The notes: generated by a model not told the origin, from the letters alone. DNA of 64,000 nucleotides from Oxyruncus cristatus (GCA_013399855.1 VXAY01004102.1:1040933-1104932), one strand, 5' to 3'; positions 23,646-38,219 are shown, counted from the stretch's first letter. A program made the numbers and translations.

Positions 23646-26600
23646 AGGAGAAACACAGATCCCTGAATTCAGAAACTGCATCTCCTCACTTGTGCAAGTC
23701 ATCTAGCTGTGTTCGTGAGAATTACTGCCTCATAAATATTCCTTTTTTAAACACAATGCCTGGTGGCAGCAGATGCAGATAAGAGACAAATGAGGCTGAA
23801 AATACTTTTTGCTTTAGTTATCTTCAAAGGATTCAGAGCTAAAATCCTCACTCTTATAATAGTAAGTCTCTAGTCATAGCAATATTTCCCTTGGTACTGC
23901 TGTATTTCAGACAACAGGTCCACACACTGACACAAACTGTGTCCTTTGGCCAAGTAATCTCGTTCAAGTAAATGCAACTAATACTGTAATCAAGGGGTTT
24001 GTACTCAAAGTTGTCTAAGTGAAACAGTTCAAAGGAAATTCAGTTCAATGCGTTTGAAGACTTGAAATCCTCAAAAAAAAAAAAAAAAGAAGCTGTCAAA
24101 TACCGTATTCTGTTATTTTCTAAATGAAATTTCAGTCCTTTTGTTTGAAGGCACTTTTATTTTAGAAACTTACCATATGGTTAAAATGGTAAAATAAGAA
24201 AAGATCACAACCAAAATAACATATCAAATCATTTAAATGAAATATTTCAAAATGGTCAGAGCTTTTTGGTGTCCTATTTCCCTTTTTTTCCTCTTTTAAG
24301 GTTTTAACCCTGGCTATAGTAAAAGTGAGGAAAAAAAATTGAAATCTCAGAAATGCTTTCATGGTGGGAAAAGGCCATGATTAGCTGTTTTTCCTAACAT
24401 TTAAAATTAGAAAATAAAAATTGCTTAACTGGGAGCCTGCCACGTGGCAGCTGACATAAGCTGGCATTACTATCCTAATTCCCAGAGACTTGTATCAAAA
24501 TACAATGGAAGATCAAGTGGATCTTTCTGTGATAACCATGCCATTCAATTAATGTCTACAAGCAACTCGGTATTACTGAGACATGAAAAATTAAAACATT
24601 ATTTTAGAAGAACATACATGTAGTATGAGAGATGTTTAAAAGAAAGCTCACAAACGTTAGTCAGGATTAAAAGTACTTCAAAATGATTACCGCACATTGT
24701 CAAAAGAAGGATTAATATTTTTATGCTGATAGACAGTAATATATCTTTTATACAAATGAAGTACATGTCAAATCACTACCTCAATCTTTTCCTCTTCACA
24801 AAATCAGCAGCTAGCCTATACATTTCAATTTAAAAAGGCAACTTTTTCTATTTAAAGAAAATCGAGTGTAAGTTCCCATGAAGTCACTGCAGAGCAAATA
24901 TTTATGCATCTAAGTATCAAATTTAGCCACTACATTCTGCTTCGTTCAGAATCCCGACATGTAGTCAGTGGACAAATATAGTGAAAAAACCTCTTTGTCC
25001 TAGAGTTTATGCTGAAGTAGTAGCATTGCATTACTTGGGCTTTTGTTTTGTTATTAGTGTCCTAAAGTACAAACTCCTATAGCATAACTAAATATTCACA
25101 AAAGAAAGGGTTATATCAAAACAAGCTTCCTCATAGGGAAAGAAAAATACCCTAAGAGATCTGCAATATGAGGGAGCAACTCTGTCCATTCTAGGGAGGC
25201 AAAGCTAAAGTGATTTAATTTCAGCAAAAAGATATGCTGATGCAAAATCTATATACGGAAAAGAAGCTCATTTGGCTTCTCCTCTAATCCTCTGCTGTTT
25301 CTTTCTAAAAGGAGAGATTTTAGTAAAATAAATCATAACAGTGAATTTGACCTAGTGCTTTCAAGAGCTCCCTGTTAATATCTAAGAATGAGGCTGACTT
25401 GTTAAAGCATAAAGTTTGCAATATTTCTGGAATGCATTCTGTTGCAAAATGATCTGGGTTGTACCATGCTCAGGCATATTTTCTATCTCAGCCCCCACCG
25501 CTGGCAGAGACACACTTCAAAACATATAAATCTAATGAGTGTTATTTCACAGTCATTTGTGATTCTGTATTTACTCATAGATTTGCTATCAAATTGACAG
25601 GACACTGAAAAGGGGTACTTTTAAAATTTCATGTAAAATTATTCATATCACTTAACTTCATCAAGATATTTATAACTGGTGACAAAATTTGCTCCTGTGC
25701 TAGAACTGACTAATACTGTCCCCACCCATAAGCCTTTTGCAGCACCTCCTTTCAGTCTGTCTTTGATGCTGGAGCCTTATCTTTGAAAAAAACCCATCAA
25801 TTTCCAGACAAAAACTGGAAAAAGATTAGCTCCCTCCCTGCTGAGATAAATCACTTCCCCATGCATTCACTTGCAAACTGCAACATTTTTCATATGGTTT
25901 TCACTCTGACTCAGCCTGTAAAGGAATGTTACCTTCAAGGGAATTAATACTTCTCTGACACAAACATTGAACTTCAGCTCAATTTTCAGAAGTGATTGGT
26001 AGCATTATTCTCTAACTACATGTAAATGCAAACATTTATTTACTTATTTCACATGAATGATCATACTGTTTGTTAAGCCAGGCAATAAAGAAAAATACAC
26101 CTTTTGCATGTGTTCAAATTAAGTTGATAGTTAAACTTTAGATGATGACTTTAGAAACATGTTGTAAAGCAACAAATATACTTAAGATTCTACTTGTGAA
26201 CATTATAACACAAATATGGATCTCACATGTTTCTGGAAATATTCCACCTCTCTAGCACCCAAGATCCCAGTGCTGACGCCTTTCTCAACTATTATGAATG
26301 CTGTGCAAATTCTTGCTTTATAAAGGCAGTTCTAGTCTTTCATTACCCAAAAATAGATGTAAAACTAAGTGAGAGCATAAAGTCAAATGCACTGAATTAT
26401 GAATATGGAATAAAGAATATTGTTTTCGTTTACAATAAAGAAAGCAAGTACCTTAATCATAATTTAATATCCAGACTAAACTACCTGTACATCAAAAATT
26501 CATTTATTTGTTACAAGTGTCAATTGAGACATAAAAACAAGCAAATATTAGGGTCCATTCAGATCCTTATAAACAGACACAGTTTATAAGGGGTTTGACC
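23646..26600. other. Intergenic AT-rich stretch, no gene seen
   Basis: This is unique AT-rich DNA with a 16-base A run (24073-24088). A 120-codon plus-strand ORF begins at 26227, but its composition simply follows the AT-rich base content and it resembles no family, so I do not call it a gene. Confidence 0.55.
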
Positions 26601-26845
26601 TGGAATCAGAGAGCAGCTGATGTTGGAAAGTGCCTCTGGAGATCACCTAATCCAACCCACATCTCAGAGCATGGTCAGCCAAAGCAGGTTGCCTGGAACC
26701 ATGTTTTGAATGTTTCCAAGGACGAGAAACCACTGTCTCTGAGCAACTTGTGCCAATACTTCACCACCCTCAGAGTAAGAACGTTTTTTCTTATATTCTG
26801 GTGGAATTTTCTCCATTTATCATGGGATATAGGTTTGTATAATAG
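26601..26845 (-). repeat. CR1 LINE 3' end, inverted
   Basis: On the plus strand the order tgttggaaagtgcctctgga, gatcacctaatccaaccc, aaagcaggttgcctggaacc, a tgaatgtttccaaggacgag motif and ttcaccaccctcagagtaag is the reverse complement of the CR1 3' region. The element is therefore oriented on the minus strand. Its tail repeat is nearly gone and the far (5') boundary fades out near 26845. It is an old truncated copy. ORFs over it (26595-26900 plus strand, 26675-26866 minus strand) are products of the repeat. Confidence 0.8.
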
Positions 26846-29800
26846 CTGTTGGAATTTAAGGACCACAGAGGGTTGTCTGAGGACAGCAGTAATCCTGTGA
26901 CCACAGAAGCTGCGTCAGATTCTGAATAAATTAGTTATTTTTCCTCTACCCTTGTTATCTTCAAGCCATTATTAAACAGTCTTCATGCAACTTTCACAAC
27001 ACTTTGATTCTCATTTCTCACTGAAAAAACTGCAGTCCCAGCCCTTGACGGCTGGTGTCTGAGCAGCTTGAGTAACAAGGTTAACGAACATTCAAATCCT
27101 GGATCTGTTAGTTTTGGAAAGACTAATTGGAAAGTGAAGACTATGCATCATCTAAACTGCTATGAGCGTATTGCTTTGAAAAAAGTTATTTATTGGAACA
27201 CAAGTAGAGAGGCCACTAGTTTAACATCGCAACCCGAAACACAAAATATCTTTTGGTTTGCCTAAAGTTTGTCTAATAGTTGATAAGACATACTTCAAGC
27301 AAAACCTTATGTCTATCTAAAAGTGAGGCTGGAAATACACTTTGTATTTCTCATTCATCCAGAGTAGGATGTGATAAAGTAAATCTAATGTTCTGGGATT
27401 TCTACAGAAGTACAACACTGACAGCCATTTTAGGTGCAAAATATTACACAGACAAACATCTTCCATTAAGTTTCCACTCAGTTATTACAAAAACTGGAAT
27501 TTGCTGAGTCTAAGATAATCAAGACTGATCAAAATGCCTTAAATTTCCTTTAGTCCAAAATCTAATTGCTATGTGCATATTTGTTCATCATATCAAACAT
27601 AGGTAGCTGTACTTGTCATGATAGTGTCTATACATCCCTTAATATTGCAATGAATACTTTGATTTTCCTGTGTCACATGTTGGTTTTTTTCTTCCCAAAG
27701 GCGGAAGTATGCATGATGCAGACCCTTGCTTAATAACAAGCTTTAAAACAGGTTTTTGTTTTCTATACAACACTACAAGTTGTTACTAAATTCTGTATTG
27801 GGAAAACAAGCTTTCTTCTCATGAAAATCTGTATCTTTTCTACTGAAACTAATCCTCAGAAGATGAAAAGTGAGAAAGGTAGAAAGGTGTTCTATTCACA
27901 TATTTGAACTAAGTCTAAAAAAACCCGAGATTTCCACGACATTTCAAGCCATTTTGTTACAGAGATCCTTTTTCCATATGAGGGACATTATTGCTTTAAT
28001 CTGTAACTAAGATGGTCTGTGCCCAGGTCATCAAGTGTCTTTTACACATCCTGGTTGAAAACTCCACGGGAAGCCGATGGAAGGCAAGCTGGCATGTTCA
28101 AAATACATGCTGCTGCTGCTGAGGAGATCTCAGCAGCATGCAACCAACTTTCCTGAGCAATGACGTCTAGGTTTGTCTCATACCTACAGACAGACCAACA
28201 GCCAGGCCACAATCCACCAAGACAGAAGAAATCTAGAATCCACAAGGAATACAGGAGTCCTCAAATACGAAGCTAAAGATGAATGTGCAACTTTCACCCA
28301 AAGACGACTGCGTAATGGGCAAGAGCTTCTCAGTATCTCGTGTTCAGCAGTATCACATCCATCTTGCTCTGCTTCAACTTCACTTACCTGGGATTTTATC
28401 CACAAACTAATACTACTCAATGTTCTGGGTCAATATGATAATAAATTTAGAGCTGTAAATGACCAAAACATGTAAAGCTATGCCCAGTGATGATATAAGA
28501 GCTCCTTCTATCTGAATAGTTCGAATTCTATTATAATAGATTACAAATTTATCTAACAGAAAGACCCAGTGGAATAAAGGACTTAAATGTCTGGTGGCTT
28601 TATGCTTGTAAATGTATGTATATCCTGGCCTACCTGAAGACAAATTAAAGGGAGGCAAAATCTTAAGTGATTAACAAGACCAAAGCCTGAGTTTAAGTCA
28701 GGCAAACCACATGCAGTGTTGAACATCTTCAGCAACTATCAAACTTAGCATGAGCTGTCTAGTGTAGCAGCTCCCAACAACATTCTTTATCCCCTGCCCA
28801 AAGAGATGCTCCACTGTTCAGGCTTCCTGTAAAACACGCCTTCATCTCTTTATCCATAGCAGAGTTTTAATGGTTTCTAGTTGCAAAAAAAAAAAAAATA
28901 AATGAAGCTCTACACAATTTCTGTCCTACCTATTTTTATAAAAATGCCAAAATACAAACTCATAAACATTTCCAAAATTCAAAACCAAAATTAAGTAAAT
29001 GGTAAACAACCAAAGTTGTTAAACAACAGAGTTAATATTATGCAGAAAGACAAAATAAGGAGAAATATCTACATTTCTGATCTAACTAATTGTATATAAC
29101 AAACTGATTAAATGAATTTCTTAAAGCAGACGTGAAGTTGTTAAGTGGGAGAAAATTACACAGTTAGCAGACTGCATATTCTGTTTACTGTAGTACCACA
29201 TGGAGAGTGGCTCTAAAAGTACAATATCTTAAATGATTCAAAAATTGTAAAATGCTTTTATCTAAAATTGTACAATGCACAAGAGGTATTGTTCAGGGTA
29301 TTCTGAGAAGATGATAGATCTGTTCTTTAGAAAACAATTGCAATTTACACTGATCAGAATGAAGAAATACATTTAATTTCTAAAGTTTTGAAAAATTATG
29401 GGGTTTTAACTCCTAGTTCTTGCTTCAACCTTTCCTTTCTCTAAATATTGACATTTTAAAAAAATTTAGCTTCCTGATTTGAATAGTGAAGTATATTGTT
29501 TGAATAAAACCCTCAACACCTTCCTGCAGAGACCTGAGGTCAAAATATATTTTAGAATGAAGTGCAAACATAATGTTGAACTTATTACACTGACTCTTCT
29601 ACTAGAACAAAACACAATTTTGTTCTGAATTTGTCAAAATGTTCTCTCTGAATCTGGGAACCTAGATCACTATGTAACAGTAGGATCTTTGCTGACTGAA
29701 GAGACTAACAAAAGATGCACAGTAGATACTCAGAACAGGATCAAGGCATACTCACACTGAGAACACTGATTTGTAAGAGATTTGTCAAAAGTACAAAAAG

Positions 29801-30763
29801 ACAAACTCAAAGCTGAATTATTTTTAAGATTAGTGGGCCTGCATACTCAAACACTTGGGAAAAGTAAAACATTTTTACTGCTTGGCAAACGTAAATCACC
29901 GGGAAGAAGATCTGTATCACAGATTTGCTGTTGTCAGCTACGAGTGGTAGGTATAGAAGTTGTGGGAGGAATATATTTTTTTATGTTGTTTCACTGTCTT
30001 TGGTCTTTTCAGTTTGATTGTTTTCTATTAATTTTTGTATTCCTGATGATTACGTTCTTATTGAGGCACGGAAGATATTCATGCCATCTTTATGGCATTA
30101 AAACATAGGGTCCAAAACTGAATTACCTGCAATATACTAAAGGAATGTATCACAATGAGCAATGATGACGTGAAACACAGCAGAGTGTGCTTTGGCAAAG
30201 GGGCAGATGGGGCATGCACAGAACAGAAATTATATGGAATGTGCTGCTTTAACGGAATGTTACTCTGAAAGGCTGCTGCTAACACGTTATGTTTCAAAGA
30301 CCTCACCCCAATAATGTGTGGTAGAAGGGAACTTGTAGACAGCTCTACCTTGACATGTAGTCTTCAGAATCCTTCAGCAGCACAGATGCTAGGTATGTGG
30401 ATCAAACAAAATGATCCTGTTGGGTCATCTATCAGCAACAAGACCTGGGGATGGAGGAAAGAGAGTTGGCTTTAAGTCATTGTGATAAAGTACCACGACT
30501 GAGCCGGGCATTCACAGCAACAATACCCAGTTTATGTGCTACTATCCTCCTTTAACAGGATTTCAAAACAAAGGTTTTCGTCTTTCATCTTTGAACCTAA
30601 GATCACTAGGGTTAATCCAGACCATAAAACACCTTAGCAAGAGTCTCTGACCATTGCCAGCAGAGTTTTAGGAAGGCCATAAAAATAGCACCGACAGATA
30701 TTTTCTCTGGCCCATCTAACTTGCCAAATTCCAAATACTGAGTGGTGTCTATCATATCCTACT
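26846..30763. other. Intergenic stretch, no gene seen
   Basis: No supportable gene or RNA. Noted items are a short perfect hairpin at 28114-28138 and a 14-base A run at 28885-28898. ORFs of up to 108 codons (29782-30108) show no family features. Confidence 0.55.
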
Positions 30764-31260
30764 CAGAAAGGATATTGAGGTGCTGGAGCAGGTCCAGAGA
30801 AGAGCAACGAGGCTGGTGAAGGGACTTGAGCACAAGTCCTATGAGGAGAGGCTGAAGGAGCTGGGGTTGTTTAGCCTGGAGAAGAGAAGGCTCAGGGGAG
30901 ACCTCATCGCTCTCTACAACTATCTGAAAGGAGGTTGTAGCCAGGTGGAGGTTGGTCTCTTCTCCCAGTCAACCAGCAGGAAGACAAGAGGGCATGGCCT
31001 TAAGCTGTACCAGGGGAGGTTTAGGTTAGATATCAGAAAGAAATTCTTTACAGAGAGAGTAATCAGGCATTGGAATGGGTTGCCCAAGGAAGCGGTGGAT
31101 TCTCCATCCCTGGAGGTTTTCAAGATGAGGCTGGACGTGGCACTTAGTGCCATAGTCTAGTAACCACGGTGGTGTTGGATCAAGGGTTGGACTTGATGAT
31201 CTCAGAGGTCCTTTCCAACCCGTCTGATTCTATGATTCATGATTCTATGATTCTATGATA
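30764..31260 (+). repeat. CR1 LINE 3' end with an uninterrupted piece of the reverse-transcriptase ORF
   Basis: This is a 5'-truncated CR1 retrotransposon on the plus strand. A 126-codon reading frame (30780-31160) is the C-terminal end of CR1 ORF2, showing [35 protein letters not shown] and the end region [19 protein letters not shown]. It is followed by the 3'UTR (gttggacttgatgatctcag, ctttccaaccc) and four attctatga-type tail units ending near 31260. The open frame and good match to the family make it the youngest-looking CR1 copy in the window. It lacks the catalytic reverse-transcriptase and endonuclease parts and cannot move by itself. Confidence 0.93.
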
Positions 31261-34200
31261 AAGTTCAACAGCTGTTGATGAACATATTCTCCATTAGTTT
31301 TTACTTATTCCTTCCTTTATCTGTTTATGCTTCTGAGCATCCCTGACAGCTATGGTAAAGATTTTTACAATTTCAAGTTTTGTGGGAAGAAAACTTTTCC
31401 TTTCAAATTTGCTGCTTGAAAACCACATTGGCCTAGTTATGAGACATGGTAATTAATTCTCAGTATAATTCCTGGTTTACTTTTTTCTATTTTACTTTTC
31501 TTGTTCATTCCTTTTGGTTATTTCTTTTCATCTACTGAACCAGCACAACACAGATCAAGTTAGATTTAAGAACTGAACAGACCACTTATTATTCTTCAGC
31601 ACAGTGAAAAATGTACCACTGTCATGGTTTAGCGCCAGCCAGCAACCAAGTGTGTTTCTCACTCAGAAAGATCAGGGAGAGATTAAATGTAAGAGAAAAG
31701 AATTCCTAAAATATGTAACTGAATGTAGTGACTTTCATGAAATATAGAGGATTATGGCCATCATAATTCAGGAGAGCAGGACAGACATAGAAAAAAGAAT
31801 TATGAGGATTAAATTTTTTAAAAAAAATATTATGCACTAATGTAAGTGTCTACAGTAAAGCTGCAGTGCACACCTTCAGTTTCTTGGGTAATATATTCTA
31901 TTTTACCAACTGCTTTTAAACCATCAGCAGATACTTCTTTCACATGTCCTCAAGTTTTGTCTTGTTTGTTTTGCATTATCTGACTGAACGGTCCACACAA
32001 CATGTGCATGTTAGAAACAGGATGAAATTCTACAACTAATTACTCATTTGAAGCATTTCATTATGAAAACAAGAAAAACAGAGCTCAATCTTACCAGTTT
32101 TATATCATCTAATTTTAGTCATAGTTCTATTGTTACAACATAATTTGTTCGTTGCACAGCAACAAATACTTCTTCTGTGCCATGACTCAGGTAAAATCTC
32201 GTGGATGGCAATTTGTGTCACTGAATATTGTACAACTATGACTTGACAAGTCATTCCCAGGTGATCTTTATCACATATCAGAAGACAAAATGCAATCACG
32301 GGCTATATGGCACCAACGGTGTTCCCATGTTTAGTTTACAGTTTCTAAGGACACTATTTATTTTGCATGCGGTGCTGACACAAGTGATACCAAGGCAGTA
32401 GAACATGTACAAAGAAACCAAAAGCCTGTGTTGCCATGGCACAAACAGAACATTCACTTCAAAAAGGAGGGGCTCATTAAGACATTTTTAAAGGTTTATA
32501 ACCGGACAAATAAGCTAGTTGCTTTCTGATGTGCACATAAAATTGCTTGTATCACATAAAAGAAGATAATAAAAGCTGAGAGTGTGTGTTTTTCTACCAT
32601 TAGGTTAGTTAAGATAACTTCAGCACTTTAAACCTGAACATGTCTGTCATTCCCCTTAGTATTAGCAATCATCACCAGGCACAATCAACAGAAGTAGAAT
32701 ATGTTTTCTTCTTAAGTATATCAATAAGAGTTAAATCCTTCTAGACATTGCATCTGCAGTCCGACGGTAGGTATCTAGGAACCTCATTTGGAGTCTCTAG
32801 AATTGTTTGTCTTTAAAGGCAAACACAAACTTTCTGTGTACACTCAGCTTTGAGAGGTATGTCAGCTCCAAATCTATCTCTGCATAACATAGCTGGAGCA
32901 AAATAAAAATAAAATTGTACTGCTGAACTCAATTCTGCAATAAGGCGGGTCCATACCATCTCACATCCCAGTAAAATTCATTCACTGCTGCCTATCCTGG
33001 AGTGATTCATGGCTTTTCTTGCTGGATTTTGTCCTACTCAGCACAAATAATTTCATATTTTCTAAAAACAAAATTTCAGTTTGACTTTCAATCAAACCTC
33101 AAGTCAGACCTCTGTCACTCAAAAGCAATACAAAAAGTTAAGATCTTTCGTATATTGGTTTCCATTTTTATTTACTGGCTCCAAAAGTGAGTTCAGCAAC
33201 AGTGTCATCCAAACATGCTCTTTCATCTTTGTTCTGTGGCAATGGCGACAACAAAATACAAATATCTCTACATAAGAATTATCAGGACACAAATCCAAAC
33301 ATAAAGAAAGGCACAGTTTTCCCAGCACTTTGTAGGCTTGTATACAAGAACTTATTACAACAATTCAGTCAGACTAAAATCAACACATTGCCCTCTTTAC
33401 ACAGAGCAATTCCTTCAATCAAACATGTCTTTCATCTTATTTAACCACTGTATGTGTTAACCATAAATTGATACTGCATTGATTTAGGGCAAACAGACTT
33501 CATGCACCACAAAACAAAACTTAAGAACCTGACAAAGAGGTTCCACATAACCAATTAGATGATCTCCTAGTCTGCTTTACAACCTTAATCCTTGCAGTTC
33601 TTCATGTTTTAACATTTCTAAACAATGTCACTTGTACTGAAAAATAGGATCTGGAGGGTATGGCAGGTAAAAACTTTCTATCCCTTCATCACACTTTGCC
33701 TCTCCATATTCAGACTGTGGGTGCTGAGACAAAAAACCTTGTTAAACAAGTTGTTCATACAGTTCCTAGCATGGTAAGACCCTGATTTCACAATAGTAGG
33801 TAGGCTTTGCCGTACAACTGCATGTTGCATGTCAGTGTTTATACTGTTATAACACTATGGTTTTCCTCTATAGACAAGAATGGTCTGCATCAGCATGTGC
33901 TGTGTGAAAGCTCTGAACAGTTGGTAAAGAAAGAATTGTGTAATTTAAAAAAAAAAAAAAAAGAAATTAATAAATTCCAGTGTAAAAGCCATAACTGCTG
34001 CTCCCAGTACAGAACACTTAAAGCACTGGAAATCAGTAGTTAAGACTAACTAATACAGCATGCGTATCACAATGCCTGAATTAAGAAGCCTCTTAAGCAA
34101 ATATCTGACATCTTAAGAGGTTTTTCGAGTTTTTTCCTCCAATAATGACACAAAGCTACAGATTGTGTATTTTGTCACTCCTATTCCTAGAAAAGGCACA

Positions 34201-37200
34201 TAGCCATAGGTGCAGTCTCCCAGAATAACAGCTTGTGACACACAAAGACGGACTATTTTGCTGCAAATCTTTCAGCCAGGGTTTTTTTTCTGGAAAGAAA
34301 GCAGAGGCTTTGGTGCTTCTTTTTATCTGATGCTACAAGTAACATTTTTAAGATGTATCTGGCCACTCAGCAATGTTGTTCTCATGGATTTTGGACAGAA
34401 TTCTCTTAATATATTTTGCCAGGCTGGAAAAATCCATGAACTTGAATTTATAATTCTATAAATGTATAACAGCACTGACAGATAGCTACCACTTCTTGGT
34501 AATGTAAATCCCACATTCAGCCAAGAGGCAATAACACTGTGTGGCAGTAAAGAAGAGGACAAAATAGACAATTACTATGCTCAGGTTCACTGCTGGCATC
34601 CACAATTACAAGAATCTATCTTTTTCATGAACTCAGTAAAACATGGGAGAAAATTTACCACACGAGCTACTAAGCCAATGATTTTGGTTTGCCTGTATCT
34701 GAATTTATAGGATTCTTAAAAAAATTTGTCAGAATTTTTGCAAATTAAACTTTTAATTTCATTTGAGCTGTACAAGTGGTGAAGTCGTAACAACTCTGAA
34801 AAAAACAGTTTTCAAAAGGGTAAAGTATTTCATCTTGACTAAAAATGCAAAGGAAGGCTAGGTAAGACTGCAGTTGACAATTACAAAGTAAAATATGAGC
34901 TGTTCTTTCTCATTTATGTATTTTCCTCAACCTTATGCTCTCACAGAATGTGCTAATCTGAAACATGACCCATAACTTTTTTAAGTGGCCTCTCTTGGTC
35001 TGATCTATTTTGAAGGTGTATTCATAATCACTGACACAAAATCTTTCAAATATAGGCACCTGAGGTTAAGCATCTAAATAAGAATAGTCAAAGAATAGAC
35101 TGAAGTCAAAGAAAATTGCTAGGCCTCTGATCCTGTGGAGATGGAATTAATCAGTAAGAAAACCACATACAAGGTAATGTGATTAACTTTCCTAGCCCAA
35201 TTTAAAAGTACTGGTACACATCTTTTCTAAGGGTGACAGAAAAAATGTCAGGTAGAACAATGAATGCATTAAAAAAATTAACATTTGTCAAAATGTTAAA
35301 AAATATTTTGTACAATCTCTTTAAAAAAAAAGCCAAATAAGTACAAATATAATATGCTGCAGTGTAATCAGAATATAAATTCACCCTGACAGATTACTAC
35401 TCTATACAAAGAACAATCAGGAAAAAAGTGAAAGAGATATTACCTGATGCTCTGGAAAACAAGCCACCAAGGTGTGTTTGAAGTGTTATAATATGTGAGA
35501 CAAAATTTAAAAATTAAAGTCACAAGGACAGTATTTAAGTGGTGGATACTGCCTCTTTCTGCTCACACATATTCCAGCTACAGTGTGTTCCAAATGCTTT
35601 TGCCCTAGCTGAAAACAAATGTTGATGTTAGTTTAGTATCATTTTCATTATATCATTACCTATAGCAACAGCAAACACTTATTGAATACTTAAGCAACAG
35701 ACTGATTATTCCCTTATCATAGTTTCAGTTGTTAATCTTTGAATGGTGTGCAAATGACTGATATTTTGTAATAAGTCTCTTCTGTGCTGTAAACTTTGCC
35801 TTGTACAAACATTTTCTTTCACAATATAGTTCAACACTGTAGAGAAATATCTAATTTAAACTTTTAAAAACATGGTTTATTTAAGATCTTATTCTACACT
35901 TCCAATACTCATAACAGTTTAGGGGTATCATAAAAAGTTTGGTATCTCTTAGAATCTGACTTTACCTCTTCATGAGATGAATGAATTACATTAGCAAAGA
36001 CAGCATCCAAAACATTGCATAGACATGTTTTAGTGACCTTTATTAATATTTTCATGCAAAACTGTATTAGATCTATTAAATATGGAAAAAGTCAGAGATA
36101 TAGGCACCAGAGAAATAAAGTATTTGAGGGTACAGGGACCAAGAGAAAAGTCATATTGCCCTGCCCATAATAGTACAGATTATATTTGCTTAAGTTAGGT
36201 ATCAGGTAAAGGGCTTAGCTGTTTCAAGAATATATGACTTGCTGAAAGTTCAATAACTGTGGAAACCCAAGATCAGATTTAGGAGAGCTTAGGAATAGTT
36301 CCAAGTCCGACACTCAGGCCAAGCAATCTATGCAAATTACTGAATTATGTAACAAAAAAGCTGTATTACTCATTTTGAATTACATGACAGATATGATAAT
36401 GTATTACTGAGAAGCACTGTAATTTAGAATACTGTTTTATTTAAATTGCTGCAGTTACATGAAAACGGAGGAACGCGCTGGTGAATCAGGGTATAATATA
36501 ATGCCTAAAATACACCACACAACATATTCATATTTCAATGTGTAGATTAACAACTTCTTGTTTGAAATAGAGCCTGGTTTGGAAGAGCAAAATACCAAAG
36601 CATATATCCTGGCCAAATCCTGAGGTATTTTTTTCTTCTCTTTTCAATATTCTTTGCAGGTTTTCTTCCCAGCACCAGAAGACAAGGAAAAATTTAGAGA
36701 AGTATGAAGTAAATTAAAACTATTTTTTTAAAGAGTTCCAAAATTAACAGTGATCTATCATTAAAATAAATAAATAGTATTATAGCTAGCAGGTTCAGCT
36801 CATAAGATTTTATTTTTCAATGGAGCAAGAATTCCTCCTTCCCCCACTGTGTCTGATCCTCTTCAGAGCTCCTCCCACATCCTACCTCTGTATTCCATCA
36901 ATGGATCAGTAACAGATTATTTCAAATGCAGAAATAAGGTAACCCCTACCCAAAATAAGTAATTGACTGCAGAATCTAAGTAACACCATAGCTCTGCATC
37001 TGACCTAATTTTTTCTCCCACTTAAATAGAGGACCCACTGTGGAGATGGGATCATGGAAGCCGAGGTGACCGTGTGTATAGCCTATGTCTAGGCAACACA
37101 ACCAGTTGTCTCAGTTTTCTTGTGGCCTTCATAGCCTGTGTTGTCTTCCTTAAAAATCCCACAGTAAGTGAGAGTTTCAGCTTTCATTAAGAACGACTAC

Positions 37201-38219
37201 AACTCCACTCATTGTCATCACAGGGACAGTTCTGAAGAGACTAACTCAGAAGTGCCCTGACAACTGACAACCCAGACGCAAACAAATTGAAAATCAGAAA
37301 TCCTTCTTTTTAATATCATGATTTTCAGATGCTGAATTTTGCCTTGTAAGAAGCTTAGAGATGTCAACTCCAGACTTTCCCTGGTAGTGGAAGGGTATAA
37401 TATTTGATATATGTAAGATCATGTATCACCATATCTGTCTGGAATAAGTTAATTATCAGAATCATATTTCCTGGTCTGATTCCCCCTCACGAGATAAGCA
37501 TAATTTCATATAAACAGGGCATGTAAAACCTGTAGTAAAATCTATATCAAGTAGCATACAGAAAAACATTCAGAATACTAATAATAAACATTCAGAAAAA
37601 CAGCAGTCTGAAATTGTAGGACATGGAAAATGGGTACAAAGTGACAAAACCCTGGAGCTTTCTCTGTATCTGTGATTTGTGATCAGAAGCTTTCACAAGA
37701 AGTCTTTGCTTTCCTCACTCACCGGTTTGTCTGTTGCGCATGACGATGCAAAGTACTGTAGTTGTGAAATGCGTGATGGACAGTTTCTACAGAGAGCCTT
37801 AAAGCAAACAGAAGCTTTTTGAAGCAGCGCCACCCGGAGGTGTGCCATCTCCTATGGCATCCGGGATCAGCCGTATAACTTCTACCCTTTACATTAGCTA
37901 TAATGATTCCATAAATGCAAAAATCTCTTAATGGTCTGAGAGTCCTGTCATGGAAATGGTCCTGCACCAGTGGGTGAGGGGAGGAGTGCAGTTTTTACTG
38001 AGCCAAGTCCTATCCTAACTGCAGAGTGCAGTTTCTCATCCTTGAGTCTCAGAGCTAGAGTAAGGGCAGAATCTCATGGTTCATGCTGTTGCCCCAGGAA
38101 ACAAGTCTCTTTGGTCTCTCAGAGGGCTGTGGTTTTCTTCTGTGCTGTAGGAAAATCAGTATTTGGACCTTTCCTAGTTAAACGTGCTGTCCGAATGAAG
38201 TCACTGCCTTCCCGGCTGC
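31261..38219. other. Intergenic stretch, no gene seen
   Basis: No supportable coding or RNA gene. Apart from the possible LTR fragment near 31620 (listed separately) and a 16-base A run (33947-33962), it is unique AT-rich sequence. ORFs remain below 90 codons and look random. Confidence 0.55.
31622..31700 (+). mobile_element. Possible LTR 5' fragment
   Basis: The sequence tgtcatggtttagcgccagc, followed by cagcaaccaag, resembles the start of a common neoavian endogenous-retrovirus LTR that I know as beginning tgtcatggttt...cagccggcaac. Only this short 5' part is recognisable. No polyA zone, right end or target duplication was found, and no viral gene is associated. The identification rests on memory of the repeat and is weak. 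Confidence 0.35.

Noticed and set aside
26227..26589. 120-codon plus-strand ORF
   Set aside because: Amino-acid content (I, N, K, Y, L) only reflects AT-rich DNA; no domain, no splice context, no conserved motif.
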